Origin: Massilia terrae | GTDB lineage: Bacteria; Pseudomonadota; Gammaproteobacteria; Burkholderiales; Burkholderiaceae_D | Length of the DNA: 64,000 nucleotides | NCBI RefSeq assembly: GCF_024753145.1 | Contig: NZ_JANUGU010000001.1 | Span: 1,178,001 to 1,242,000, forward strand | Direction of reading: 5' to 3' | Shown: piece by piece, positions 26,357 to 34,516 of the stretch | Numbering within the stretch: position 1 is the first letter of the stretch | Layout: every line of letters starts with the position of its first letter | Made by a program: the position numbers and the translations under genes | The notes under the pieces: generated by a model | Told to the model about the DNA's origin: nothing | Seen by the model: the letters and a program-made list of their open reading frames with translations, nothing else | The model's database searches: none

Positions 26357-26848
26357 TCAGAGCGAGATCTTCCCGTGCTCGCCAGGATCGGTCTCGGGAC
26401 GTTCGCCCGTCATCGCCGCTTTCGCGTAATGAAACAGCCTGACCATCTTGCTCTCGTCCGAATCCCAGTACTCGGCCGCGCGCGGCTCGACACGCACCAG
26501 GACCGCGTGCTCATCTTCCGGTCCGGCTGGGAACCAGGCTTGCACCATGGTGTTCCACATAGCGTGGATCAGCGCACGGTCCACCACCCTGAACCCCTCG
26601 CCGCTGATGGAGACGAACAGATTGTCGTCCGGCTGCGTGAAGCTCAGGTTGACCTGTGGCGTTGCCGCGATGTTCTCCCACAAGCCGGTCAGGGTCGAGG
26701 TGTAGAACCAGATGCCGCTATCGTCGGTCTTCTGCACCGTCATCGGTTGGCTGACCAGGTGGCCGTTGGCGTCGATGGTCGTGAACATGGCAAAGCGAAT
26801 CGGGCGGATGCGGTCGGCCAGTTCGGCCAGATGCGCGGAGTTGGTCAT
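26357..26848 (-). CDS. Pyridoxamine-5-phosphate-oxidase-like general stress protein
   Basis: A 163-residue split-barrel flavin-binding protein of the general stress protein 26 family. Visible: LADRIRPIRFAMFTTIDANGHLVSQPMT, IWFYTSTLTGLWENIAATPQVNLSF, and a C-terminal EPRAAEYWDSDESKMVRLFHYAKAAMTGE block typical of the family. The ATG at 26848 follows an AAGGAGATAG ribosome site. Binds FMN or a similar cofactor; physiological substrate unknown. Confidence 0.87.
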   Translation of the reverse strand: MTNSAHLAELADRIRPIRFAMFTTIDANGHLVSQPMTVQKTDDSGIWFYTSTLTGLWENIAATPQVNLSFTQPDDNLFVSISGEGFRVVDRALIHAMWNTMVQAWFPAGPEDEHAVLVRVEPRAAEYWDSDESKMVRLFHYAKAAMTGERPETDPGEHGKISL

Positions 26849-26956
26849 GCTGCTATCTCCTTGGTGGAAGGATTCCATCGTATTCCCGGCGCACCGGGCA
26901 CACAGTGCGCGAGCGAACACTGGCGCCTTTGCTCCGGCGACGCGCCAAAGCGGGCG

Positions 26957-28606
26957 CTATGCCGACCGCACCCGCGCAGGCTCATATCGTCCGGGGGCAA
27001 TCACACCCGCCGGATCGAGCGCCGTCTTGATCGTCGCCACCGTTTTCCAAAAGACGTCGTCGCCCGGATCGAGCTCTCGCATCGAGTGGTTCCCGACCCG
27101 GTAGGGGATGTAGCCCGCCTCCATCATTCGCGCGAACACTTCGCGGTAACAGGCCTGCGCGCGCGCCAGCTCGTCCGGGTCCTCCTTATCGTAGGCCACA
27201 GTGAGCACGCCGCCCAGGGCGCGTTCGGTGATCATGCTGAAGGTCGCAAACAAGTCGAACCGGTGGCGCCGAAACACCGGTTCCGCCAACCCGTGCACAG
27301 CCAGCAGATCCGCGCCGCGCATCGGCAGCACAGGCGAAATCCACATGAGCCCGCAATTGTCGCGCGCCGGATCGGCATTCGTGGGAAAACCGTCCGGCAT
27401 GCCGCTGCGCCGGCGCCAGTAGGCCCCGGCCAGGAAGCGCCCGTTCGGCTCGCCCCGGTTGATCGCAAGCAGTGCCTCGCCTAGCGCCACCCGGGCACGC
27501 AAGCGGCGAGCGGTCGACGCCGGTCCGAGCAGACGGGCGATGTGCGCCGCTACCTTCAGCTTGCCAGCCGTAATGAAGGTCGGGCGCACCCCAATGCGCG
27601 CCAACGCGCGCCGCAGCGCCGCCCTGGCGGCCGCTACCTGCCGCGCTGTACCGTACAGCGCCCCGGACGCGGTCCACGGCCGGATCCCGCCCTCATCGCA
27701 CATTGATCTTCGCAAGTCATCGGGCAAGCATGAGCCGTCCGCGACCAGGTCGCGCGGGAAGTGCCGACCACCCGACAGCACGCGCAAATCGTTGCCGATA
27801 TGGACGATGCTGCGCAGCGTTCCGTCGAGCCGTAGCGGACGCAGCGCATCGACGAGGGCGGCGACATCCCCATGACGCGACACGCTGCATAGGAAATGGT
27901 TCACGCACGCCGCCTGGGGCATCAGCCACAATCCGATGCGTGTCACGATGCCAAAGTTCGACTGGGTGAACAAGCCATCAAGGAATGGTCCCACGCCATA
28001 CGGAAACACATGCCGGGCGCGCGCATTGGGAAAGTGACCGAATCCTGTTTCGAGCACTTCGCCGCTGGCCAGCACTACCTGCATCCCGGCGACATGCTGC
28101 AAGCGGTTTCCGTACGGCGAATGGCCAAAGCCCCGCTCGAGGATATTCCCGACAAAGCTGGTATCCGGTCCGGCGCCAGTACAGTCGCACCAAAGCCCCG
28201 TTCCTTGGTCGCGCAGGAAGTCCGACAGCTGCTGCTGCGTGACCCCGGGCTCGATAACCGCGTACGCCAGCTCGCGGTCGACCTCGATGATGCGGTTCAT
28301 GCGCGACAGGTCGAGCAGGACCTGACCCGATGCAGGCGCGCAGGCGTCGCCGTAGCCCCAGTTGCGCCCGGTGCTCACCGGATAGATCGGGACCCGGTGG
28401 CGCGAAGCCAGCCGCGCCAGCGCCGCGACCTCGCCAGTGGTGCCGGGCCGGACCACGGCGAGGGGCGCCACGGGCCGGGACGCGGTGCTCATCGCGTAAC
28501 GCGCGAGCGTCGCCGCGTCGGTGAGGAGGTTGGCATGGCCGGCCACGTGGGCAATCTGCGCAAGGAGTGACGGCAGCTCGTCGATGGTACTGGCTGCCGC
28601 CCTCAT
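26957..28606 (-). CDS. FAD-linked oxidase of the 4-cresol dehydrogenase/vanillyl-alcohol oxidase family
   Basis: A 549-residue flavoprotein. FAD domain: VVRPGTTGEVAALARLA, PVSTGRNWGYGDACAP, LLDLSRMNRIIEVD, AYAVIEPGVTQQQL, GNILERGFGHSPYGNRLQ. C-terminal: SMRELDPGDDVFWKTVATIK and ALDPAGVIAPGRYEP, as in p-cresol methylhydroxylase. Enzymes of this family oxidise para-substituted phenols such as tyrosine-derived side chains. The ATG at 28606 overlaps the FeeM-like gene stop by 4 bases (ATGA), so the two are made together and the natural substrate is probably the N-acyl product. No cytochrome partner subunit is adjacent. Family sure, substrate inferred. Confidence 0.87.
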   Translation of the reverse strand: MRAAASTIDELPSLLAQIAHVAGHANLLTDAATLARYAMSTASRPVAPLAVVRPGTTGEVAALARLASRHRVPIYPVSTGRNWGYGDACAPASGQVLLDLSRMNRIIEVDRELAYAVIEPGVTQQQLSDFLRDQGTGLWCDCTGAGPDTSFVGNILERGFGHSPYGNRLQHVAGMQVVLASGEVLETGFGHFPNARARHVFPYGVGPFLDGLFTQSNFGIVTRIGLWLMPQAACVNHFLCSVSRHGDVAALVDALRPLRLDGTLRSIVHIGNDLRVLSGGRHFPRDLVADGSCLPDDLRRSMCDEGGIRPWTASGALYGTARQVAAARAALRRALARIGVRPTFITAGKLKVAAHIARLLGPASTARRLRARVALGEALLAINRGEPNGRFLAGAYWRRRSGMPDGFPTNADPARDNCGLMWISPVLPMRGADLLAVHGLAEPVFRRHRFDLFATFSMITERALGGVLTVAYDKEDPDELARAQACYREVFARMMEAGYIPYRVGNHSMRELDPGDDVFWKTVATIKTALDPAGVIAPGRYEPARVRSA

Positions 28607-29325
28607 GCCGCGCTCCCCTGCGCACACGAGCCCGCGAGCCTGCCGACGATCGCCGCCTCCTCGCGCTGCGCAAAAAAGTACGGGTAGAAGGACTTCGCCG
28701 CACTGCCTTGGTCCAGCTGGCCGCCCCATCGTCGGATCTGCTCGCCCATGTATTCCAGTGGCAGCCGTAGCAAGACTGCCGGGGCGCCCACCCGTGCGCA
28801 GGCGAGTTCGGCGCCGAGGTCGGCAAAGCCAAGCATCCGTTTGTAGAAGGCCACGTGGCGCGGATTCACCTCGATCACGTAATCCGAGTATCCATGCAGA
28901 TGATGGGCGTGGATGTACGAAACGTGGATCAGTGCCGCGAAGACCCGCTTCGGCAGCCCAGGGTCGATCGCCAGCCGTGAAGGCTCGCACAGCCGCCTTC
29001 CCTGGCGCCGCAGCTGGTCCAGCCGGTCCTTGTAAAGTTCATCCGCCGGCAGGGTGCCATGCAGGTCGAACCAGAGGCTCATCGTTCCGAGCAGCGCGCC
29101 GTTCGCTTCGGCAAACAGCGTCATCATGTTCGCCGCGTTGGCCGCGCCGCTGTCTAGTGCGTAGCCGCGCCACGCATACATCTTGTGGATCAGTGCGCCG
29201 GCCGCCGCGTGGCATTCAGCCGAGCTGGCGATACGGATATTGATTGCGCACGCGTTGGCATGGGCTACTTCCGCCATGGCTGCGGCGGCTTGAAACGAAA
29301 CGATCGGGGGCGGCTCAACCAGCAT
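28603..29325 (-). CDS. FeeM-like N-acyl amino acid synthase
   Basis: A 240-residue acyltransferase with the GNAT/autoinducer-synthase-like fold of FeeM, which moves a fatty acyl chain from acyl-ACP to an amino acid such as tyrosine. Family marks: INIRIASSAECHAAAGALIHKMY opening, ANMMTLFAEANGALLGTMSLWFD, CEPSRLAIDPGLPKRVFAALIH, and the C-terminal VNPRHVAFYKRMLGF. A GGAGGAAG ribosome site precedes the ATG at 29325. Divergent from the glycosyltransferase by 255 bases. A related exosortase-associated acyltransferase family exists, so a link to the XrtA-like genes next door is an alternative. No acyl carrier protein gene is in the window. Confidence 0.8.
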   Translation of the reverse strand: MLVEPPPIVSFQAAAAMAEVAHANACAINIRIASSAECHAAAGALIHKMYAWRGYALDSGAANAANMMTLFAEANGALLGTMSLWFDLHGTLPADELYKDRLDQLRRQGRRLCEPSRLAIDPGLPKRVFAALIHVSYIHAHHLHGYSDYVIEVNPRHVAFYKRMLGFADLGAELACARVGAPAVLLRLPLEYMGEQIRRWGGQLDQGSAAKSFYPYFFAQREEAAIVGRLAGSCAQGSAA

Positions 29326-29529
29326 GTCGACTTCCTCCTTTGGGTGGCTTGATGTCAGCTCAGACTGATCCTCTGGCTGCCCAGTTCCGGCAAGAATGGC
29401 GTTCCGTTTGCCGTCTGGATATGCGTCAAGCACGCGGAAAATTTGCCGCAAGAAGTGCGTGCTTGCGGCGCGCCTTTGATCGGCGTCAAGCGCGCGACCA
29501 AGTCCCACAATGTGCCGATTGCGCGGCCA

Positions 29530-29535
29530 TATAAT
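29530..29535 (+). promoter_or_regulatory. TATAAT -10 box upstream of the glycosyltransferase gene
   Basis: A consensus -10 hexamer in CCATATAATCGTCG, placing a start point near 29542 and leaving a leader of about 39 bases with a CGGAGAG ribosome site. The -35 region is weak. The other half of the 255-base divergent gap should hold the FeeM-like gene promoter, not seen clearly. Confidence 0.4.
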
Positions 29536-29580
29536 CGTCGCTCAGCCATCCGCGGCTGAGGGCCAGCACACGGAGAGCAC

Positions 29581-30750
29581 ATGCCCGATACCGTCCACCA
29601 GCCGCCCCTCGTCGTCCACCTCGTCAACCAGCTGGAACCCGCCAACACCGGCAATGGACTGGTCAGCCTGATCGCGCACATGCCGCCGGAACGCTACCGC
29701 CATGCCATCGTCTGCCTGCACGACAGCACGGACACGCAGGCAGCCGGGCGCGAGCGCGGCGTCGACATCATCCGGCTGCACCAATCCGGTAACGGCCTCA
29801 GCCACGATCTGCTGCTGTACAAGGCCTTGCGCGCGCTGCAGCCCGACGTGGTTCACACACGCAACCTGAGCGGCCTGCGCGGGCAGATGATCGCGGCGCT
29901 GGCCGGAGTCAAGCTGCGCGTGCATGCCGAGCACGGCCGCGAGCGGGCCGAGGGCCTGCGCCCCGGCCACCGCTGGCTGCGCCGCCTGCTGCGGCCCCTC
30001 GTTGGCCATTTCGTCGCGGTCAGTCCGGAGCTCGAGCACTGGCTTATTGAACAGGTCGGCGCCGAGCCGGCGCGCGTGTCGCACATCTCCAATGGCGTGG
30101 ACAGCGTGCAGTTTCATCCGCGCCTCGGCCCGCCGGCCGCCATCGGGCCCGACGGCTTCATGCATGACAGCGCATTTGTCATCGGCAGCATCGGCCAGAT
30201 GGATGCCGCCCACAGCCACTCGACGCTGGTCGAGGCCTTCCTGCGCCTGATCGCCTCGCCCCACGCGGCGCATCAGAAGCTCAGGCTGATGATCATTGGC
30301 GACGGCCCCTGCCGCGCCGAGTGCCAGTCCATGCTCAACCGCGCCGGCGCCGCGCACCGTGCGTGGCTACCGGGGGATCGCAGCGATATCCCGCAGCTGT
30401 TGCGGGCCATGGACCTGTTCGTGCTGCCGTCGCTTTCTGCCACCGGATCCGCCACGCTGCTGGAGGCAATGGCGACCGGCCTGCCGGTGGTCGCCACCGA
30501 CATCGCCGCCCACACGGGACTGGTCCATCCGGGCTTCACCGGCATCCTCGTGCCGTCGCTCTCGCCGGACCTGATGGCGGCCGCGATCGCGGACTATTGC
30601 CGCATTCCGGAGATGGGCGCGCGCCACGGCGCGCGTGCGCGCAGCCAGGTCATCGCCCGCCACAGCCTTCCCGCGATGGCGCGCAGCTACCTGGCGGTGT
30701 ACGACGGGCTCACCCGCCAGCGTGAGGCCGCCGTCCGCAAGCCGGCCTGA
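29581..30750 (+). CDS. XrtA-type GT4 glycosyltransferase homologue with altered active site
   Basis: A 389-residue GT-B fold protein matching, from memory, the PEP-CTERM/XrtA-system glycosyltransferase family TIGR03088: PPLVVHLVNQLEP, LIAHMPPERYRHAIVCL, DVVHTRNLSGLRGQM, AEHGRE, HISNGVDSVQFHP. Three conserved sites differ. The N-terminal GG-x-EN loop reads EPANTGNG; the donor-phosphate Lys expected after the VGRM strand is absent (GSIGQMDAAHSHSTLVEAF); the first Glu of E-x7-E is replaced in LSATGSATLLEAM. Length is normal and the frame intact, so it is expressed or only recently released from selection. Either a non-catalytic paralogue or one with new chemistry. Confidence 0.8.
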   Translation: MPDTVHQPPLVVHLVNQLEPANTGNGLVSLIAHMPPERYRHAIVCLHDSTDTQAAGRERGVDIIRLHQSGNGLSHDLLLYKALRALQPDVVHTRNLSGLRGQMIAALAGVKLRVHAEHGRERAEGLRPGHRWLRRLLRPLVGHFVAVSPELEHWLIEQVGAEPARVSHISNGVDSVQFHPRLGPPAAIGPDGFMHDSAFVIGSIGQMDAAHSHSTLVEAFLRLIASPHAAHQKLRLMIIGDGPCRAECQSMLNRAGAAHRAWLPGDRSDIPQLLRAMDLFVLPSLSATGSATLLEAMATGLPVVATDIAAHTGLVHPGFTGILVPSLSPDLMAAAIADYCRIPEMGARHGARARSQVIARHSLPAMARSYLAVYDGLTRQREAAVRKPA

Positions 30751-30756
30751 GCCGCG

Positions 30757-32581
30757 CTAACCCCTGATCTCCTCGGCGCTGCGAACATGGGCCGCGATGG
30801 CCGGCGCTGCCGACTTGCGCTCGGCGAACCACAGCTCCAGCATCATCAGCAGCCACACCATGCGCCCGTGCCGATGCGGATCCTCCGCCAGCCGGCGCGA
30901 CATGAGCTGGTCGGCAAAGGACGCGCGGATGATCCCGCGCCGCCGCAATGCCGACAGGTTGTCGAAGGCCAGCGCCTTGAGCCTGGCGTTACCCAGCAAC
31001 CAGCGTCCGATGGGCGGAGTCAGCCCGCAGCCGTGAGCTCGCGCGACCCGCCGCGGCAGGACGGACTGCAGCGCGGACGCGAACAGCGCGTCCGGGCCCG
31101 CCACTTTGCACGCCGGATCGAGCCGGGCGGCGAACGCCACCATCGCATCGTCCAGCCACGGGAATTGCGCGCCCACGCCGGCCATGTCGAGCGCGCGGTC
31201 CAGTGCCGGCAGCGCGCGCTCGCCGACCCGGTACAAGAGGTCCAGCGCGAGCATCCGGTTGACCGGATCGCGCGCCTGGGTAAGCCACCAGGCCTGCTCA
31301 AGGCTGGCCGGCGGCGCGGTCGGGTCGACCAGCATCAGGAAGTCGCGCGCGAACACTTCATCGGCCGGGTAGCGGCTCAATAGCTGGAGCCGATGCAGCC
31401 TGGCCGGCACCGGCATCATCGACTGCCGCACGAATTCGCGCGCCGCCGCCAGCGGGCCGTGCCGCACCCGCCGCGCCAGCTGGAACAGCAGCGGCTCGAT
31501 CAGCAGCTGGCGCAGGGCGGACGGCAGGCGCTCATAGCGGGCGAAGCGCAGTTGCCGGGTGTAGCAGGCGCGCCTGCCGAACAGTTCGGCGGCGCCGACG
31601 CCGGACAGCAGGCGCTGGGCGCCGCTCTCGCGGGCCAGCAGCGCGCAATGGTAAGCCGCCAGCGCCGCCGGGTCGCCACAAGGCTGGTCGCAGGCAGCCG
31701 CGAGCCGCACGATGGCATCGGCGGCATCGGCCGGCCCGATGACGCGTTCGTGATGCGCCGTGCCGATCAGGCGCGCCGCCTGGTGGACCTGGTCGAGCCC
31801 GGCGCGGCCGCTGTCGCCAAAACCCACCGCATAGGTGCGCACCCGCTCGCTGCCGATGCGTTGCGCGATGGCCGCCAGCGCCGCGCTGGCCGGGCCGCCG
31901 CCGAGCATCACCCCGGTGCGCTGCTGTCCAAGGCAGGCTTCGACCGCGTGCTTCGCCGTATCCACCAACTCGTGCTTCAGATCCGGGCGCACGGGCGGTT
32001 GCCGTTCCTGGAAGCGCAGCCGCCAGTAACGCCCGCGGTCGAGCCGCCCCGACTGCTGGATGTGAATGTACTCGCCCGGCGCGAGACGCTTGTGCCCGCG
32101 ATAGATCGAGCCCGGCACCGCATGGAAGTACAGGTAGTTGTACAGGGCCTGCGGATCCACCTCGCGGCCCGCCCCGGGATGCAGCACCAGCGCATCGACC
32201 GAGCTGGCGAACACCAGCGTGTGACCGACCAGCTGGTAATACAGCGGCCGGGTCGCGCAGCGATCCACCGCCAGCAGTGTCGCCGCGCCGTTCATCGATC
32301 AAGGCGAAGGCGAACCGCCCGGCCAGCCCGGCGCAGGCCTGGGCCCCATGCGCCCGCCACAAGCGCGCCAGCGCATCGACGCGCTCGCCCCAGTGCGCGA
32401 TCAGCAAGCCGTCCTCGTGATACAGGCTGCCCGCGTCCAGCCCGCCCGCGAGCGCCACCGCGCCCAGGCTGTGGGCGCCGGTGCGCAGTGGCGCCTGGCT
32501 GAAGCGGATCAGGGGCGCCGCCATTTGCGCGATCGGCAGGGCCGACGGTTCACGCGAGAACCAGCCGCACAGGCCGCTCAT
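30757..32581 (-). pseudogene. Asparagine-synthase-like XrtA amidotransferase homologue, frameshifted
   Basis: Reads as about 608 residues across two frames. Frame one begins MSGLCGWFSREPSALP at 32581 (GAGGTG ribosome site) and runs to FALIDERRG; frame two continues TLLAVDRCATRPLYYQLVGH near 32290 and goes on to the stop at 30757. One base gained or lost in about 32284-32297 would join them. Motifs are also degenerate: Cys is at position 5, not the N-terminal Cys2 of glutaminases; the PP-loop SGG-x-DS reads LGGGPASA; SGDGGDE reads SGVGAAE. It converges on the glycosyltransferase with a 6-base gap. Could be a pseudogene, a sequencing error, or a product started at 32295. Confidence 0.75.
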
Positions 32582-32795
32582 TGCGCCCACCTCGAATTTC
32601 TTCGGTTCATCTTCCCTCCAGAAATGCTTGAGGCAAAGAAACATGATTGGGAAAAAGCTTGGAACGATCATTGCGACCGCTCAAAAAACTGCTCCGGGAT
32701 ACGCTTGCGGCCCGTCAAAGCGGGCCCATGGTGCGGGAGTCTAATCAGACAAAAGCATGATCGTTCACCTGAATCGTGCAGGAGACGCAAGCGCC

Positions 32796-33632
32796 ATGAA
32801 TGCACCGCTGCTGTCCACGCCGCGCGTGGAACCATTTTTCTTCGATGCCGAACCGGGCACCCGCTTTTCGGTCTACCATGCGCCCAACCCGCATGTGCAG
32901 CCGCGCGGCGCCATTCTTTATGTGCACCCGTTCGCCGAAGAGCTCAACAAGACCAGGCGCCTGGCCTCGCTGCAGTCGCGCGCCTTCGCGGCGCTCGGCT
33001 TCGCGGTGCTGCAGTTCGACCTGTTCGGCTGCGGCGACAGCTGCGGCGACTTTTACTCGGGCCGCTGGGAGCTGTGGAAGTCCGACCTGTCCATCGCCGC
33101 AGCCTGGCTGGCCGAACGCGCGGGCGGTGGCCCCTTGCACCTGTGGGGCGTGCGCCTGGGCGGCCTGCTCGCCCTCGACTGCGCACGCGAACTGCGCCCT
33201 GCCGGCCTCATCCTGTGGCAGCCATTCACCAGCGGGCGCAACTGCATCAACCAGTTCCTGCGCCTGCGGCTGGAAACGCAGCCGGAGGACGGCGCCCGCA
33301 GCACGGCCGCGCTGCGCGCGCGGCTGGCGGTCCACGGCCATATCGAGGTAGGCGGCTATGAAGTGGCCATCCCGCTGGTCAAGGCCATCGACGAGTGCGA
33401 GGCCGACCAGCTGCGCCTGCCGCCCTGCACGGTGCACTGGTTTGCCGATCCGGCGCCGGCCCCGGCCCGCGTCACCGCCAACGTCGCGCGGCTGGCCGCG
33501 GTCTGGGCGCGCGACGGCGTGCAGGTGCACTTCCATCCGGTGGCCGGTCCGGCTTCGTGGAACGCGCCGGCGGTCACCGAATGTCCGGCCCTGCTGGAGG
33601 CGACCAGCGCGGTGTTCCGGAGCGATCCATGA
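32796..33632 (+). CDS. XrtA-associated alpha/beta hydrolase 2 (TIGR03101-like)
   Basis: A 278-residue hydrolase-fold protein that co-occurs with exosortase-A polysaccharide loci. Typical features: AILYVHPFAEELNKTRRLASLQSRAFA, VLQFDLFGCGDSCGDF and HLWGVRLGGLLALDCAREL. The nucleophile elbow reads GVRLG, with Arg where Ser is usual, which as I recall holds for this whole family. The ATG at 32796 was chosen over an upstream in-frame ATG at 32757 because AGGAG precedes it. Its stop overlaps the next gene by 4 bases. Divergent from the amidotransferase homologue across 214 bases. Confidence 0.85.
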   Translation: MNAPLLSTPRVEPFFFDAEPGTRFSVYHAPNPHVQPRGAILYVHPFAEELNKTRRLASLQSRAFAALGFAVLQFDLFGCGDSCGDFYSGRWELWKSDLSIAAAWLAERAGGGPLHLWGVRLGGLLALDCARELRPAGLILWQPFTSGRNCINQFLRLRLETQPEDGARSTAALRARLAVHGHIEVGGYEVAIPLVKAIDECEADQLRLPPCTVHWFADPAPAPARVTANVARLAAVWARDGVQVHFHPVAGPASWNAPAVTECPALLEATSAVFRSDP

Positions 33633-34411
33633 ATATCGAGCAGCGCGCGTTGCGCTTCGGCTGCGCCGGCAGCAGCCTGGTCGGCGTGGTCGACGTGCCC
33701 GAGCGGCCCCTCGCGCGCGGCGTGCTGCTGTTGGCGGACAGCGAGCAATACCGGGTGGGCGGCCATCGCCAGTTCACCCTGCTCTCGCGCATGCTGGCCC
33801 CGCGCGGCGTGCCGGTCATGCGCTTTGACCGCCGTGGCATGGGCGATGCCGACGGCGAGCCGCGCGCCTTCGACGCCATCGAAGACGACGTCCGGGCCGC
33901 GATGAAAGAATTTTTCATTCAGCTGCCCGAAATGAAAGAATCTGTCATTCTCGGCCTGGGCGACGCGGCACTGGCGGCAGCCCTGTACGCGCCGCTCGAT
34001 CCGCGCGTCTGCGCCGTCGTGCTGCTCAATCCCCTGCCCGGCTGCGAAGCCGGCGATGGGCCAGTGCTGCACCATCACTACCTGGCCCAGCTGGGCGAGG
34101 TGTCATTCTGGCGCAAGGTCGGCCGCAGCAGCCCCAACGGCCCGCTGCGCCGCAGCCTCCAGGCCGCCGCCGGCGTGGAGCGCACCGCACTGCCGCGCCG
34201 CATCGCCGACAGCCTGGCCCACTTCGGCGGACGCTCGATGCTGGTGCTCGGGGGCGAAGACCTCGCGGCGCGCCACTTCGCGCAGGTGCTGCTGCGCCAC
34301 CACCCAGCCCTGCGCAGCGTCGAAGTGGCCCAGGCCAACCACGAATTCGCCAGCAAAGCCTGGCGCGCATCCGTCGCCCAGGCAACCGCCAGCTGGATCA
34401 CGTCCTGGTAG
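33629..34411 (+). CDS. XrtA-associated alpha/beta hydrolase 1 (TIGR03100-like), altered nucleophile elbow
   Basis: A 260-residue hydrolase-fold protein. It keeps EQYRVGGHRQFTLLSRMLAPRGVPVMRFDRRGMGD and DPRVCAVVLLNP of the TIGR03100 family. The elbow expected, from memory, as GLCDAAS reads GLGDAAL, so the Cys at the nucleophile position is Gly and the nearby Ser is Leu. The LLNPWVRTE segment reads LLNPLPGCE. It is coupled to hydrolase 2 by an ATGA overlap. The frame is intact, which suggests a retained protein with changed or lost catalysis. Confidence 0.82.
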   Translation: MNIEQRALRFGCAGSSLVGVVDVPERPLARGVLLLADSEQYRVGGHRQFTLLSRMLAPRGVPVMRFDRRGMGDADGEPRAFDAIEDDVRAAMKEFFIQLPEMKESVILGLGDAALAAALYAPLDPRVCAVVLLNPLPGCEAGDGPVLHHHYLAQLGEVSFWRKVGRSSPNGPLRRSLQAAAGVERTALPRRIADSLAHFGGRSMLVLGGEDLAARHFAQVLLRHHPALRSVEVAQANHEFASKAWRASVAQATASWITSW

Positions 34412-34424
34412 GCCGGCGCCGCAA

Positions 34425-34444
34425 CCGATCAGCCAGCTGATCGG
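34425..34444 (+). terminator. Hairpin after hydrolase 1
   Basis: CCGATCAG-CCAG-CTGATCGG, a perfect 8-base stem with a 4-base loop, 13 bases after the stop of hydrolase 1 and before the nadB promoter region (TATAGT at 34481). No T run follows (CTGGTCCTTCCC), so termination is probable rather than certain. Confidence 0.5.
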
Positions 34445-34516
34445 CTGGTCCTTCCCTGAGCGCCGTCTGGCCAAATGGTCTATAGTGTTGGCTTCGCCCA
34501 ACCTCAAGCCCGCATC

